Of a stretch of 64,000 bases of DNA, positions 51,020 through 59,375 are shown piece by piece. Where the stretch lies: the NCBI GenBank assembly GCA_963736325.1, contig CAVTOG010000015.1:496001-560000 (forward strand). The letters are read 5' to 3'. This DNA comes from Actinoallomurus sp963736325 (lineage in GTDB: Bacteria; Actinomycetota; Actinomycetes; Streptosporangiales; Streptosporangiaceae). Position 1 is the stretch's first letter. Each line of letters starts with the position of its first letter. The notes under the pieces were generated by a model. The model searched no databases. It was not told the DNA's origin and worked only from the letters and a program-made list of their open reading frames with translations. The position numbers and the translations under genes are program-made.

Positions 51020-51472
51020 ATGAAACCCGGAGACGTCGCCCCCGACTTCGAGCTGAACGACGACGAGGGCACCCCGCGTAAGCTCAGCGCCTTCCTCGAG
51101 AACGGCCCGGTGGTGCTCTACTTCTACCCCGCCGCGATGACCACGGGCTGCACCGCGGAGAGCTGCCACTTCCGCGACCTCGCCAAGGAGTTCGAGGAGG
51201 CCGGCGGGCAGCGGGTGGGCATCAGCCCCGACGACGTCACCAAGCAGCGGGAGTTCTCCGACAAGCACTCCTTCGACTTCCCGCTGCTGTCCGACACCGG
51301 CGGCGAGGTCTCCAAGGCGTTCGGCGTACGGCGGAGGTTCGGCCCGCTGCTGACCCGCCGCAAGACGTTCGTCATCGACACGGACCGCAAGATCCTGGAC
51401 GTCATCTCCAGCGAGGTGCGGATGAGCGTGCACGCCGACCGCGCCCTGGAGATCCTCCGCGAGCGCGGGTGA
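51020..51472 (+). CDS. bcp: Peroxiredoxin, PrxQ/BCP type
   Basis: A 150-residue thioredoxin-fold peroxidase. The peroxidatic Cys is C44 in TTGCTAESC and the resolving Cys C49 lies five residues later, the atypical 2-Cys arrangement of PrxQ. YFYPAAMTTG and GVRRRFGPLLTRRKTFVID (19 residues) fit the family. It reduces hydroperoxides with thioredoxin. GAGAGGA upstream supports ATG 51020. Its stop lies three bases from the convergent glnH-like stop. Confidence 0.92.
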   Translation: MKPGDVAPDFELNDDEGTPRKLSAFLENGPVVLYFYPAAMTTGCTAESCHFRDLAKEFEEAGGQRVGISPDDVTKQREFSDKHSFDFPLLSDTGGEVSKAFGVRRRFGPLLTRRKTFVIDTDRKILDVISSEVRMSVHADRALEILRERG

Positions 51473-51475
51473 ACC

Positions 51476-52294
51476 TCAGCCGCAGCCCTCGAACTGCGGC
51501 ACCGTCGTGGTGAGGTTCAGGCCCGTCTTGCCGAACCACTTCTTCAGCAGCGTGGCGGCGGTGCCGTCCTGGTACATCTGCGTGATGGCCTTGTTGATGT
51601 CCTCGCAGCCGCTGACGTCCTCCTGGCGGATGCCGACGCCGTAGCCCTCGTCGGAGAACGGCGCGTTGACGAATCGCACCGCGTTGCCCTGCTGCGCGGC
51701 GAAACCGGCCAGGATCAGGTCGTCGGTGGAGATCGCGTCGACCTGACCGCCGGTGAGCTTGGACAGGCACTCGCCGTAGGACCCGGCGGGCACCAGGCGC
51801 GCCGCGACCTTCCGCTCCTGGGTCACGCGCTTCCAGGAGACCGAGCCGGTGACCTGGCACAGGCGCCGCCCGGCGAGGTCGCGGACGTTCCTGACCGCGC
51901 CGTCGCTGCGGCGCACGAGCGTGTCCTGGTGCGCCACGTAGTACGGCCCGGCGAAGGCGACCTTGGTCTTGCGCTCCGGGGTGATCGAGTAGCTCGCCAC
52001 CACCAGGTCGACCGAGCCGTTCCGCAGCGCGGACTCCCGCTCGCCGGAGGTCACCGTACGGAAATCGATGTCCTTCTCGCCCACGCCGAGCCGCCCGGCG
52101 ACGTACTTGGCGACGTCGATGTCGAAGCCCTTGTACACCCCGTTGCTGCGGAACCCCAGGCCCGGCTGGTCCTTCGCGACGCCGATCACCAGCTTGCCCG
52201 CGCCCACGACCGAGTGGCCCGAGCCCTCGGCCTGCGCGCAGCCGGTCAGCGCGGCGGCAGCCGCAAGGCCGGCGACGATCGCACGTACTCGCAT
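51476..52294 (-). CDS. glnH: GlnH-like solute-binding lipoprotein
   Basis: A 272-residue extracellular binding protein. The signal peptide ends in the lipobox LTGC with C19 as lipidated residue. The SBP_bac_3 fold is clear: KLVIGVAKDQPGLGFRSNGV, YKGFDIDVAKYVAGRLG, DLVVASYSITPERKTKVAFA (20 residues), LCQVTGSVSW. In mycobacteria and corynebacteria GlnH binds Asp/Glu/Gln and signals through the membrane protein GlnX to PknG. No permease or ATPase gene is attached, which supports a sensing rather than transport role. Last gene of the seven-gene operon. Confidence 0.88.
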   Translation of the reverse strand: MRVRAIVAGLAAAAALTGCAQAEGSGHSVVGAGKLVIGVAKDQPGLGFRSNGVYKGFDIDVAKYVAGRLGVGEKDIDFRTVTSGERESALRNGSVDLVVASYSITPERKTKVAFAGPYYVAHQDTLVRRSDGAVRNVRDLAGRRLCQVTGSVSWKRVTQERKVAARLVPAGSYGECLSKLTGGQVDAISTDDLILAGFAAQQGNAVRFVNAPFSDEGYGVGIRQEDVSGCEDINKAITQMYQDGTAATLLKKWFGKTGLNLTTTVPQFEGCG

Positions 52295-52315
52295 TACTCG
52301 CTCCCTATGCCTGGC

Positions 52316-53743
52316 TCAGCGGAACTCGGACAGCCGCGGCCGGACGCCGGCGAAGATGAGGATGACGATGACGACGGCCGCGCCCGGGAGCGCGGCGTTC
52401 CAGCCGTTCAGCCCGTGGTCGCCGTCGCCGATGGCGCTCTCGAACGCCTTCTGGTGGATGGCCGTCAGGGCGACCAGCGACTTGTCGTACGCCTGGAAGT
52501 CCTGTGAGGCGCGGCCCATCCGGGTGACGATCGCGTCGTGACGGCCGCCGGCGCTCGCGGCCTGTGCCCGGATGCTCTGGTCGTCGTGCTGCACCCGCTG
52601 GTAGGCCGAGACGGTCGAGTCGATCGCCCCGCGCTGGCCCGGAAGCGAGACGTGCCCCGACTCCTTGCCCAGGAAGCCCATGAAGCCGCCGTGCCGGGCC
52701 ACCGCCTGGTCCAGCTGCGAGTAGTACGTCCCGAGGTTGCCCGCGGGCACGTAGAGGATCTCCTGGGACTTGTCCAGGTAGACCTGCTCGTACGTGTCGG
52801 CGCGTGCGGGGTCCAGCAGGTAGCGCGTCTCGTCCGCGTTGGCGCTGTTGTTGATCGCCCGCGTCCGCGAGAGGGACAGCACCGAGTCGAAGCCGTCCTC
52901 CTTGGCCTTCTGCAGGTGCCCGGCCTCGGCCGACAGAACGCCGATGGTCGCGACGACGAGGACCAGCACGCCGGCCGTAGCGACGGCCAGGACCGGGTTG
53001 AGCAGGCGGCGGAAGTTCCTGGTCAGGTAGAGCTGCAGGGCGGCGAACAGCAGGATGACGAACAGGCCCATGAGGCCCACCCAGATCCGGCCCGACAGCA
53101 CCGAGGAGTGCTTGTTCTCGTACGTGCGCCGCACCGTCGTGCCGTTGTCCAGCGTCAGGTTGTACGCCTTGGGCAGGACGTCCAGCTTCATGATGTCGGT
53201 GGCCTGGCGGTAGACGGCCGTGACCGCGGGCCCGGGAGGCCCGGCGGCGTGGCTCTGCTGCCCGTCCAGGAGCAGTGCCTGGCCGGCCAGCCGCTCGTAG
53301 CGGCCCAGGGCGTCCAGGATGGACCGCGCCGTCTGCTGCTCGGCCGGGTCCTTCCCGGCCAGCGTCGCGCCCTGCAGCAGGGCGCGGTTCGCCTCGGACC
53401 GCCGATCCTCGTACAGCTTGAGCGCCTGTGCGCGTCCCTCGCCGAGGTTCTGCTCGCGCCCCATCAGCAGGACGGCCGCGAGCTGGGCGTCCATGTCGCT
53501 GAGCGCGTAGTAGAGGTCGCCGGTGGCGACCACCTGCGGGCCCGCGTCGTGGCCGATGATCCTCAGCCCGTCCCGCGCGTCCTGGACGGCGAGGCCGGCC
53601 ACGATGAACAGGGCGACGGTCGCCAGCGCCGTGACGATCGCGATCGCGCGAATCCGCCCGGGTATCGACCGGATCTTGACGACGCCTACCGTGCCGGATC
53701 GCCGGGCCGGTGGTCGTGCCGGTGGAGCCGCCGTGATGGTCAC
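52316..53743 (-). CDS. glnX: GlnX-like membrane sensor protein
   Basis: A 475-residue protein with four membrane helices (AIAIVTALATVALFIVAGLAV near the N-terminus, IWVGLMGLFVILLFAALQLY and VLAVATAGVLVLVVATIGVL in the middle, AALPGAAVVIVILIFAGV near the end). Two extracytoplasmic helical domains lie between helices 1-2 and 3-4, as in GlnX. It sits between the GlnH-like gene (21-base gap) and the FHA gene (7-base gap). In relatives GlnX passes the amino acid signal from GlnH to PknG. Confidence 0.85.
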   Translation of the reverse strand: MTITAAPPARPPARRSGTVGVVKIRSIPGRIRAIAIVTALATVALFIVAGLAVQDARDGLRIIGHDAGPQVVATGDLYYALSDMDAQLAAVLLMGREQNLGEGRAQALKLYEDRRSEANRALLQGATLAGKDPAEQQTARSILDALGRYERLAGQALLLDGQQSHAAGPPGPAVTAVYRQATDIMKLDVLPKAYNLTLDNGTTVRRTYENKHSSVLSGRIWVGLMGLFVILLFAALQLYLTRNFRRLLNPVLAVATAGVLVLVVATIGVLSAEAGHLQKAKEDGFDSVLSLSRTRAINNSANADETRYLLDPARADTYEQVYLDKSQEILYVPAGNLGTYYSQLDQAVARHGGFMGFLGKESGHVSLPGQRGAIDSTVSAYQRVQHDDQSIRAQAASAGGRHDAIVTRMGRASQDFQAYDKSLVALTAIHQKAFESAIGDGDHGLNGWNAALPGAAVVIVILIFAGVRPRLSEFR

Positions 53744-53750
53744 CGCAGCC

Positions 53751-54533
53751 TCATCCTCTCCGCAGGGTGATGGTGGTCCAGACGCCGACGTGGATGCGGT
53801 CGCCGTCGTGCAACGGGACCTCCACGTTGACCGTGATGGGATCCGCGCCGCCGTTGACGGTGGTGCCGTTGGTGGATCCGGGATCCACCAGGGTCCAGGT
53901 GCCGTCCGGCTTGGCGAGGAGCACGGCGTGGGTGTGGGAGACGCCGGGGTCGGCGGGGGGCTCGCCCAGGTCGATCTCCGGGACGATGCCCTGCGACACG
54001 CTGCGCCTTCCGATGCGCACCTGCCCGGTGGTCAGCGGGATCCGCAGCTCCGGGCGGTAGGGCGGGAACGTGAACGGCGGCGCCGAAGGATCGTCGCCGG
54101 CCTCACGGAGCACGGCCTCGTAGTAGTCGCGGTCGGCGGTGACGACCGCCGTCCACGTCACGCGCGCGGCGGCGGGGGCCGCCTGGCCGCCCGACGTGCC
54201 ACGGGCACGGAACTTGCCGGTGGGCGCGTCGTCCAGGGGCGCGGGCGCGTACTCGGCGGGCGCCTGGTACTCCGCCGTCTCGACCGGGGGAGGCGGGGCC
54301 TGTACGTGCCCGGTCGACGGGGCACGGCCCGCGCCGATGGCGAAGTCGAAGCCGCAGTCCTCGCAGAACCGGCCCGTACGCACCGTCGAGCAGTCCGGGC
54401 ATCGCTCACCCGTGCCGCCCTGGGCCTGCGGCGCCTGCGGAGGCGGGGCGGCCTGCGGGCCGCCCATGCGCGCGCCGCAGACGTCGCAGTAGTCGTCGGC
54501 GGAGGAGGAGTGACCGGAGGGACAGACCGGCAT
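53751..54533 (-). CDS. Zinc-ribbon and FHA-domain protein
   Basis: A 260-residue protein. The N-terminus has two CxxC pairs (CPSGHSSSADDYCDVCG; CPDCSTVRTGRFCEDCG) forming one or two zinc ribbons, followed by a Pro/Ala-rich linker and a C-terminal FHA domain (about 165-258): VRIGRRS, GVSHTHAVL, DPGSTNGTTVNG. FHA domains bind phosphothreonine, so it may bind the PknG-like kinase or its substrates. It is not GarA/OdhI: the N-terminal ETT-type phosphosite is absent. Two bases separate it from the VWA gene. Confidence 0.9.
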   Translation of the reverse strand: MPVCPSGHSSSADDYCDVCGARMGGPQAAPPPQAPQAQGGTGERCPDCSTVRTGRFCEDCGFDFAIGAGRAPSTGHVQAPPPPVETAEYQAPAEYAPAPLDDAPTGKFRARGTSGGQAAPAAARVTWTAVVTADRDYYEAVLREAGDDPSAPPFTFPPYRPELRIPLTTGQVRIGRRSVSQGIVPEIDLGEPPADPGVSHTHAVLLAKPDGTWTLVDPGSTNGTTVNGGADPITVNVEVPLHDGDRIHVGVWTTITLRRG

Positions 54534-54535
54534 GC

Positions 54536-55849
54536 TCAGCCTCCGCCCTTACGGGTGCGCACCGTCTTGCTGGATCTCGTGTCGAGCGACATCTCGTCGG
54601 CCTTCTCGACGTTCTTCTTCAGGCGTACGGTGCCGGTCTCGAGGTCGTCGACGTCGACGACCTTGTCCAGGAGCGAGGCGATCGCCTCGTTGCCGGACTC
54701 GTGCGCGAGCTTGACCGCGCGGCCGAGCCGGGCGGTGGCGGTGTCCAGGTCGCCGTCCTTGCGGGCCTGCAGGCCCACCTGGATGGCGTCGGCGAGCTCG
54801 GCCTGCCCGGTGTAGTGCGCCACGCGCGGGTTGATCCGGGTCGACTGCGCCTCGTCGTCGGTCCACTCCGCCAGGACGTTGCCGGTGGCCAGCACCTGCT
54901 CCGCGCCACCGCTCGATCCGGCGGGAACGACCAGCTTCACCCACGCCGCGCGCAGCTCCTGGCCGACCATGCCGGGCGGCACCTCGACGCAGACGTGGTA
55001 GTCGCGGCTCTCCGCGCCCCACGCGCCGATCGGGTAGTCGCCCGCGCGCGGACCGGCGTCGGTGCGCTTGGAGGTGAGGTCCTCGACCGTGGGCAGCACC
55101 TGTTTGACGAACCGTAGCCGCGCGGTCTGCGGGATCCACACGCGCAGCGCGACGTCGGCCACGGACTTGCCCATCGCGGCCTCGGTCATGGCCTGGAAGT
55201 CGGCGACCAGGTCGTTCGGCGACGCCACGATGTCGACGCTGCCGAGCATCGTCGAGGCGACCTTCCGCAGCTCGGCGACCTCCCAGTCGGTGCCGATTCC
55301 CCGGCAGTCGCAGACGAAGTGGCCGGCGCAGGACGCGAGCGTGGCGTCGAGCTGCTCCGGGCTCTCGTGCTGGTTCTTGCCGTCGGTGAGCAGGATCGCG
55401 TGCCGGATGCCGTCCTGGTGGGCGGCGAACAGCCGGTCGGCCAGGCCGAGCCAGGAGCCGATCGCGGTGCCGCCTGCGGCCTTGACCTGCGCGAGCGCGG
55501 CCTTGGCCTCGCCGCGGGTCCGCGCGTCGGCGGGGACGAGCTGCTCATTGGTCGGGTACACCATCCGGGCGCGTGCGGAGCCGGAGACCACGGCGAACCG
55601 CACACCGTCGCGCAGCGCGTCGACCGCGGTCTGCGCGGCCTTGATCGCGGCGTGCATCTTCGCGCTCGGGTAGTCCATCGACCCGGAGGTGTCGATGATG
55701 ATGACCTCGGCGGCGCCGGAGGACCGTACGGGACCGGCGACCGACGCCCCGCTCGACTCCACCGTGACGATCGCGTGCACCTCCTGCCCGCCCTCGGGGA
55801 GGTACTTGTTCTGGTCGATCTTCATTGTGAAGTCCGGGTTGCCGCTCAT
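54536..55849 (-). CDS. VWA-domain protein of the PknG-type operon
   Basis: A 437-residue protein. The von Willebrand A domain has an intact metal site DTSGS (D53, S55, S57), a conserved Thr region (AGGTAIGSWLG) and LLTDGKNQ. After it comes a beta-rich domain (RVWIPQTARLRFVKQVLPTV, 20 residues) and a helical C-terminus (GLQARKDGDLDTATARLGRA). VWA proteins often act as scaffolds; combinations of VWA, PP2C and kinase are known from tellurite-type (TerY-P) triads. ATG 55849 overlaps the phosphatase stop by four bases. Confidence 0.9.
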   Translation of the reverse strand: MSGNPDFTMKIDQNKYLPEGGQEVHAIVTVESSGASVAGPVRSSGAAEVIIIDTSGSMDYPSAKMHAAIKAAQTAVDALRDGVRFAVVSGSARARMVYPTNEQLVPADARTRGEAKAALAQVKAAGGTAIGSWLGLADRLFAAHQDGIRHAILLTDGKNQHESPEQLDATLASCAGHFVCDCRGIGTDWEVAELRKVASTMLGSVDIVASPNDLVADFQAMTEAAMGKSVADVALRVWIPQTARLRFVKQVLPTVEDLTSKRTDAGPRAGDYPIGAWGAESRDYHVCVEVPPGMVGQELRAAWVKLVVPAGSSGGAEQVLATGNVLAEWTDDEAQSTRINPRVAHYTGQAELADAIQVGLQARKDGDLDTATARLGRAVKLAHESGNEAIASLLDKVVDVDDLETGTVRLKKNVEKADEMSLDTRSSKTVRTRKGGG

Positions 55850-56886
55850 TCCTTCTCCATCTTCGAGTGTGCGGGTGCGGGGAAGGGGATGACCACGACG
55901 GTGATGTTGTCGCGGCCTCCGGCGTCGAGCGCTAGGCGAGTCAGCGACCGGGCGGTCTTCAGAGGGTCGGCCGCAGCGGCGGGCGCGGCGGCGGACAGGT
56001 CGGCGGCCTCGGGATAGTAGTTCCACAGGCCGTCGCTGCACACGAGGATCACACCGGGGCCGTCGGGGGTGAAGGTCTCGACGTGCGGTTCCAGCTCGCC
56101 CGCGTCGGCGCCCATCCAGCCCGTGATGACGTGTGCGTTCGGGTGGGCCTGCGCCTCTTCGTCGCTCATCACGCCGGCCGCGACCATCTGCTCGGCCCAG
56201 GAGTCGTCGTCGGTGAGGCGCGCGCCGGGGCCCGAGGCCGGCAGCCAGTAGGCGCGGCTGTCGCCCACCCAGCCGACCGTCACCGACGAGGCGCCCACGA
56301 GCGCGGAGACGTACGTGCAGGAGGGCGGCTCGGTCGAGGCCTGGGCTCCGGGCGGCATCACGCGCTGGGTGCCGCCGCCGGGCCCGCGCTTCGGCACGGT
56401 CGTGGCCACCCCGGTGAGTGCGGCCACGGCGGCGCCGGCCCGGTGGACGGCGGCGAGCGTGGCCGCCTCGTGGGTCTGTCCTGCCGCGAGCAGCTCGACG
56501 AGCGTCGCGACGCCGGTGTCGGAGGCGGCCCTGGAGGCGTCTTCCGGCCGCGAGGAGGAGGAGACGCCGTCGCACACGACGGCCGCCACGACGCCGCCGG
56601 CCGCGTCGGCCATCGCCATCGCGTCCTCGTTGTGGCTGTGCCGCAGGCCGCGGTCGCTCACACCGGCGGAGGTGGACGTCTCGATCTCGACGTGGTCGCC
56701 GCCGACCGGCTGGCGCAGCCCGCAGTGGTCGCAGTAGCCGTCGGCGAGGTCGCGCGAACCGCAGCCGGTGCAGGTCGGAACGGGAGAGTCGAGGCGATGG
56801 CCGCACGCCTCGCAGAACCCCTCGTCCGGATAGACCGGAGCGTCGCAGGCAGGGCAGGTCCGTTGTCGCGTCTGCTGTGCGTCCAT
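55846..56886 (-). CDS. PP2C-type protein phosphatase with N-terminal zinc ribbons
   Basis: A 346-residue protein. Residues 10-58 hold zinc ribbons (CPACDAP...CEACG; CTGCGSRDLADGYCDHCG) similar to those in the adjacent kinase. The PP2C domain has RHSHNEDAM, VVCDGVSSSS, GWVGDSRAYWL, LVCSDGLWNYYPEA and GGRDNITVVV, with the metal-binding Asp residues in place. It should remove phosphate from Ser/Thr residues placed by the PknG-like kinase. It lies two bases after the kinase gene. Confidence 0.92.
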   Translation of the reverse strand: MDAQQTRQRTCPACDAPVYPDEGFCEACGHRLDSPVPTCTGCGSRDLADGYCDHCGLRQPVGGDHVEIETSTSAGVSDRGLRHSHNEDAMAMADAAGGVVAAVVCDGVSSSSRPEDASRAASDTGVATLVELLAAGQTHEAATLAAVHRAGAAVAALTGVATTVPKRGPGGGTQRVMPPGAQASTEPPSCTYVSALVGASSVTVGWVGDSRAYWLPASGPGARLTDDDSWAEQMVAAGVMSDEEAQAHPNAHVITGWMGADAGELEPHVETFTPDGPGVILVCSDGLWNYYPEAADLSAAAPAAAADPLKTARSLTRLALDAGGRDNITVVVIPFPAPAHSKMEKE

Positions 56887-56888
56887 GG

Positions 56889-59375
56889 CTAGAACAGCGT
56901 CCTCGGTCGCGCCGCGTTCGCCTGTCTGACCAGCGCGTGGCGTTCGGCGTGGGTGTCAGTGAGGCGGGCCAGGCCCCGGTAGGTCTCCTCCAGCTTGCGG
57001 CGGAGGTCGCGCTCGGTCAGCGGCGCCTCGAACAGCCGCCCGTTCGCCGGACCCTTGCGCCCGGACCGTACCCAGACGAGACCGGCCTCCAGCACCTCGG
57101 CCGTGAGCCGTCCACGTCGCTCGCCGTCCAGCCGCAGGTGCTCCAGCCGCCCGCCGGCGTGTACGAGGTCGGGCTCGCTCAGCTCGGCGGGGTTGCGGCT
57201 CCTGATGGTGGTCGCCACCGCCGCGACCTGGGCCGCGACGTGGTGGCTGGAGATGTTCGGCACCGAGTCGAGGACCGCGACGGCGGTGTCTCCGTCGCCC
57301 GAGGCCAGCCACGAGCGCGCGAGGCCGAACGCCGCGCTGATGTAGCCGTGGTCGGTGCGCCACACCATGTCGTAGAGCTCCGCGGCGCCCATGTGGTCGC
57401 CGCGGCGCTGACGGCAGTACGCCAGGGCCAGCTTCGGCGCCGCCTCGCCGGGCAGCAGGGAGTACATCTCGTCGAACAGCCGCTCGGCGGTCTCCATCTG
57501 GTCGCTCGCCAGGGCGGCGAGGGCGCGGTGCCAGCCGATCCGCCAGTCCGGGCCGAGTTCGCCCTCCAGCGTGTCGAGCAGCTTGACCGCCTCGTCGATC
57601 GCGCCCAGCTCGATGCGCACCCGCGCCAGCATCAGGTGGACCTCGGGGGAGGAGACGGGCGAGAACCTGAGGGCGTTCGCGAGCTGCTCCGGCTCGACGC
57701 TGGTCAGGCCCGCGAGGAAACCGGACGCCGGGTCCGCGCCGTCGACCAGCGGTGTCGGCAGCGTTGCCGCGATCTCCGCCGGGGACGGCGACGGCAGGAC
57801 CACGCCCTCCCGGAAGTCGATCTCGGTGCCGACCGTCTCCAGCTCCATGCCGAACAGCGACGACGCGGAGGGACGCGGGGTGCCGTCCTCGGCGGAGAGG
57901 ACCTCCCGCAGGACGCCGGTGAGCTGGTCGGCCATCTCCGAGGCGTCCTGGAAACGCGCCTCGGGATCGATGTGCGTCGCGCGCCGCAGCAGCCGGTCAT
58001 AGGACTCGTACTGCTGGAGCAGCGGGACCTCCGCCCGCGGCGGGAGGGCGTTCACGTGGGTGCTCGTGTAGCCCTTGAACGGGAAGCTGAGCACCGCGAG
58101 CGTACGGCCGACGGTATAGAGGTCGGAGCTGATCGAGGGCCCCAGCTCGGCGATCTCGGGAGCCTGGTAGCCGATGGTGCCGTAGATCGCGCTGTCGTAG
58201 TCGTCGAGGCGCCGGACGCCGCCCAGGTCGACGAGCTTGAGCTGCTCCTCGGACTGGATGGCGTTGTCGGGCTTCAGGTCGCAGTAGATCAGGCCGAGGC
58301 CGTGCAGGTAGCCGAGGGCGCGCAGGAGCTCCAGCCCGTACGCGATGGCCTGGCCGATCGGGAGGGAGTCCTCGCCGGTCTGCCGGCGGCGTTCGAGGAG
58401 GACGTCCTTGAGCGGCTGCCCGCCGACGTACTCCATGACGATGTAGCCGGAGCCCGCCTGCTGGACGAAGTTGTAGATCTTGACGATGTTGGGGTGCTCG
58501 ACCTCGGCGAGGAACGCGCGCTCGGCCGCCGCGGCGGCCAGGGCGTCGGCGTCACCCGTATCGAGCAGGCCCTTGAGGACCACCCAGCGGTCGCTGACGT
58601 TGCGGTCGCGCGCCAGGTAGATCCAGCCGAGGCCGCCGTGCGCCAGGCAGCCCAGCACCTCGTACTGGCCGCCGGCCAGGTCGCCGGCCTGCAGTTTCGG
58701 CGAGAAGGAGAAACCGGCCCCGCAGTTGGGGCAGAACCCCTCCGCACGCGCGGGGCGGTCGCCGCGGGAACGCCCGACCGGCTCGCCGCAGCCGCCGCAG
58801 AAGCGCTTGTGCTCGGCCACCTCGGGGTTGGACAGCACCGCCGTGGCCGGGTCGCGGTAGGGCACGCGCGGCACCTCGACCAGCCCGACGCCCAGCATGC
58901 CGCGCCCGGACGAGCGCGACCGCGTGGAGCCCGAGCGGACGCTGCGGCCGGACGCCGTGCTGCCCGTCGCGTACGACCCGCGGCTGGGCATGCTGCCACG
59001 CGAGGACGGGAGGGTCGGCGCGGAGGCCGCCGGACGACTCGCCGGAGCCGGCGCCATGCCGCACACGGTGCAGTAGCCGTCCTCGATCGTGCCTGTGCAT
59101 CCGGGCTGGGTGCACCGATCGTCGGGGACGCTCGCGGCGGGTGGCGCCGCGGTGGCCGGTGTTGGAACCGGTGCTGAGGCCGGTGCGGGCGCCATGCCGC
59201 ACACGGTGCAGTAGCCGTCCTCGATCGTGCCGGCGCATCCGGGCTGGGTGCACCGATTGTCCGGGACGCTCGCGGAGGATGCGCTCGGCGACGTTGCGGC
59301 TGGGGCCATACCGCATACGACGCAGTAACCGTCCTCAACCGTTCCCGTGCATCCCGACTGGGTGCACTGAATCAT
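56889..59375 (-). CDS. pknG: PknG-like serine/threonine protein kinase with three N-terminal zinc ribbons
   Basis: An 828-residue kinase. Three near-identical ribbons (CTQxGCxGTxxDGYCxVCG; residues 4-21, 42-59, 88-105) precede the PknG rubredoxin-like motif (C193/C196 and C215/C218). The kinase domain starts with LAHGGLGWIYLARD, has the catalytic K268 in VVLKG, the loop YCDLKPDN (HRD-less, as in PknG) and DLGG in place of DFG. A TPR domain follows (about 540-790), as in PknG. Mycobacterial PknG phosphorylates GarA/OdhI to control glutamate metabolism. The extra ribbons are not in mycobacterial PknG. ATGA overlap with the upstream gene. Confidence 0.93.
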   Translation of the reverse strand: MIQCTQSGCTGTVEDGYCVVCGMAPAATSPSASSASVPDNRCTQPGCAGTIEDGYCTVCGMAPAPASAPVPTPATAAPPAASVPDDRCTQPGCTGTIEDGYCTVCGMAPAPASRPAASAPTLPSSRGSMPSRGSYATGSTASGRSVRSGSTRSRSSGRGMLGVGLVEVPRVPYRDPATAVLSNPEVAEHKRFCGGCGEPVGRSRGDRPARAEGFCPNCGAGFSFSPKLQAGDLAGGQYEVLGCLAHGGLGWIYLARDRNVSDRWVVLKGLLDTGDADALAAAAAERAFLAEVEHPNIVKIYNFVQQAGSGYIVMEYVGGQPLKDVLLERRRQTGEDSLPIGQAIAYGLELLRALGYLHGLGLIYCDLKPDNAIQSEEQLKLVDLGGVRRLDDYDSAIYGTIGYQAPEIAELGPSISSDLYTVGRTLAVLSFPFKGYTSTHVNALPPRAEVPLLQQYESYDRLLRRATHIDPEARFQDASEMADQLTGVLREVLSAEDGTPRPSASSLFGMELETVGTEIDFREGVVLPSPSPAEIAATLPTPLVDGADPASGFLAGLTSVEPEQLANALRFSPVSSPEVHLMLARVRIELGAIDEAVKLLDTLEGELGPDWRIGWHRALAALASDQMETAERLFDEMYSLLPGEAAPKLALAYCRQRRGDHMGAAELYDMVWRTDHGYISAAFGLARSWLASGDGDTAVAVLDSVPNISSHHVAAQVAAVATTIRSRNPAELSEPDLVHAGGRLEHLRLDGERRGRLTAEVLEAGLVWVRSGRKGPANGRLFEAPLTERDLRRKLEETYRGLARLTDTHAERHALVRQANAARPRTLF

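Noticed and set aside
56418..59177. A 919-codon plus-strand frame opposite the kinase gene
   Set aside because: It is antisense to the PknG-like kinase and phosphatase; composition is Arg/Ala/Gly-rich without motifs.
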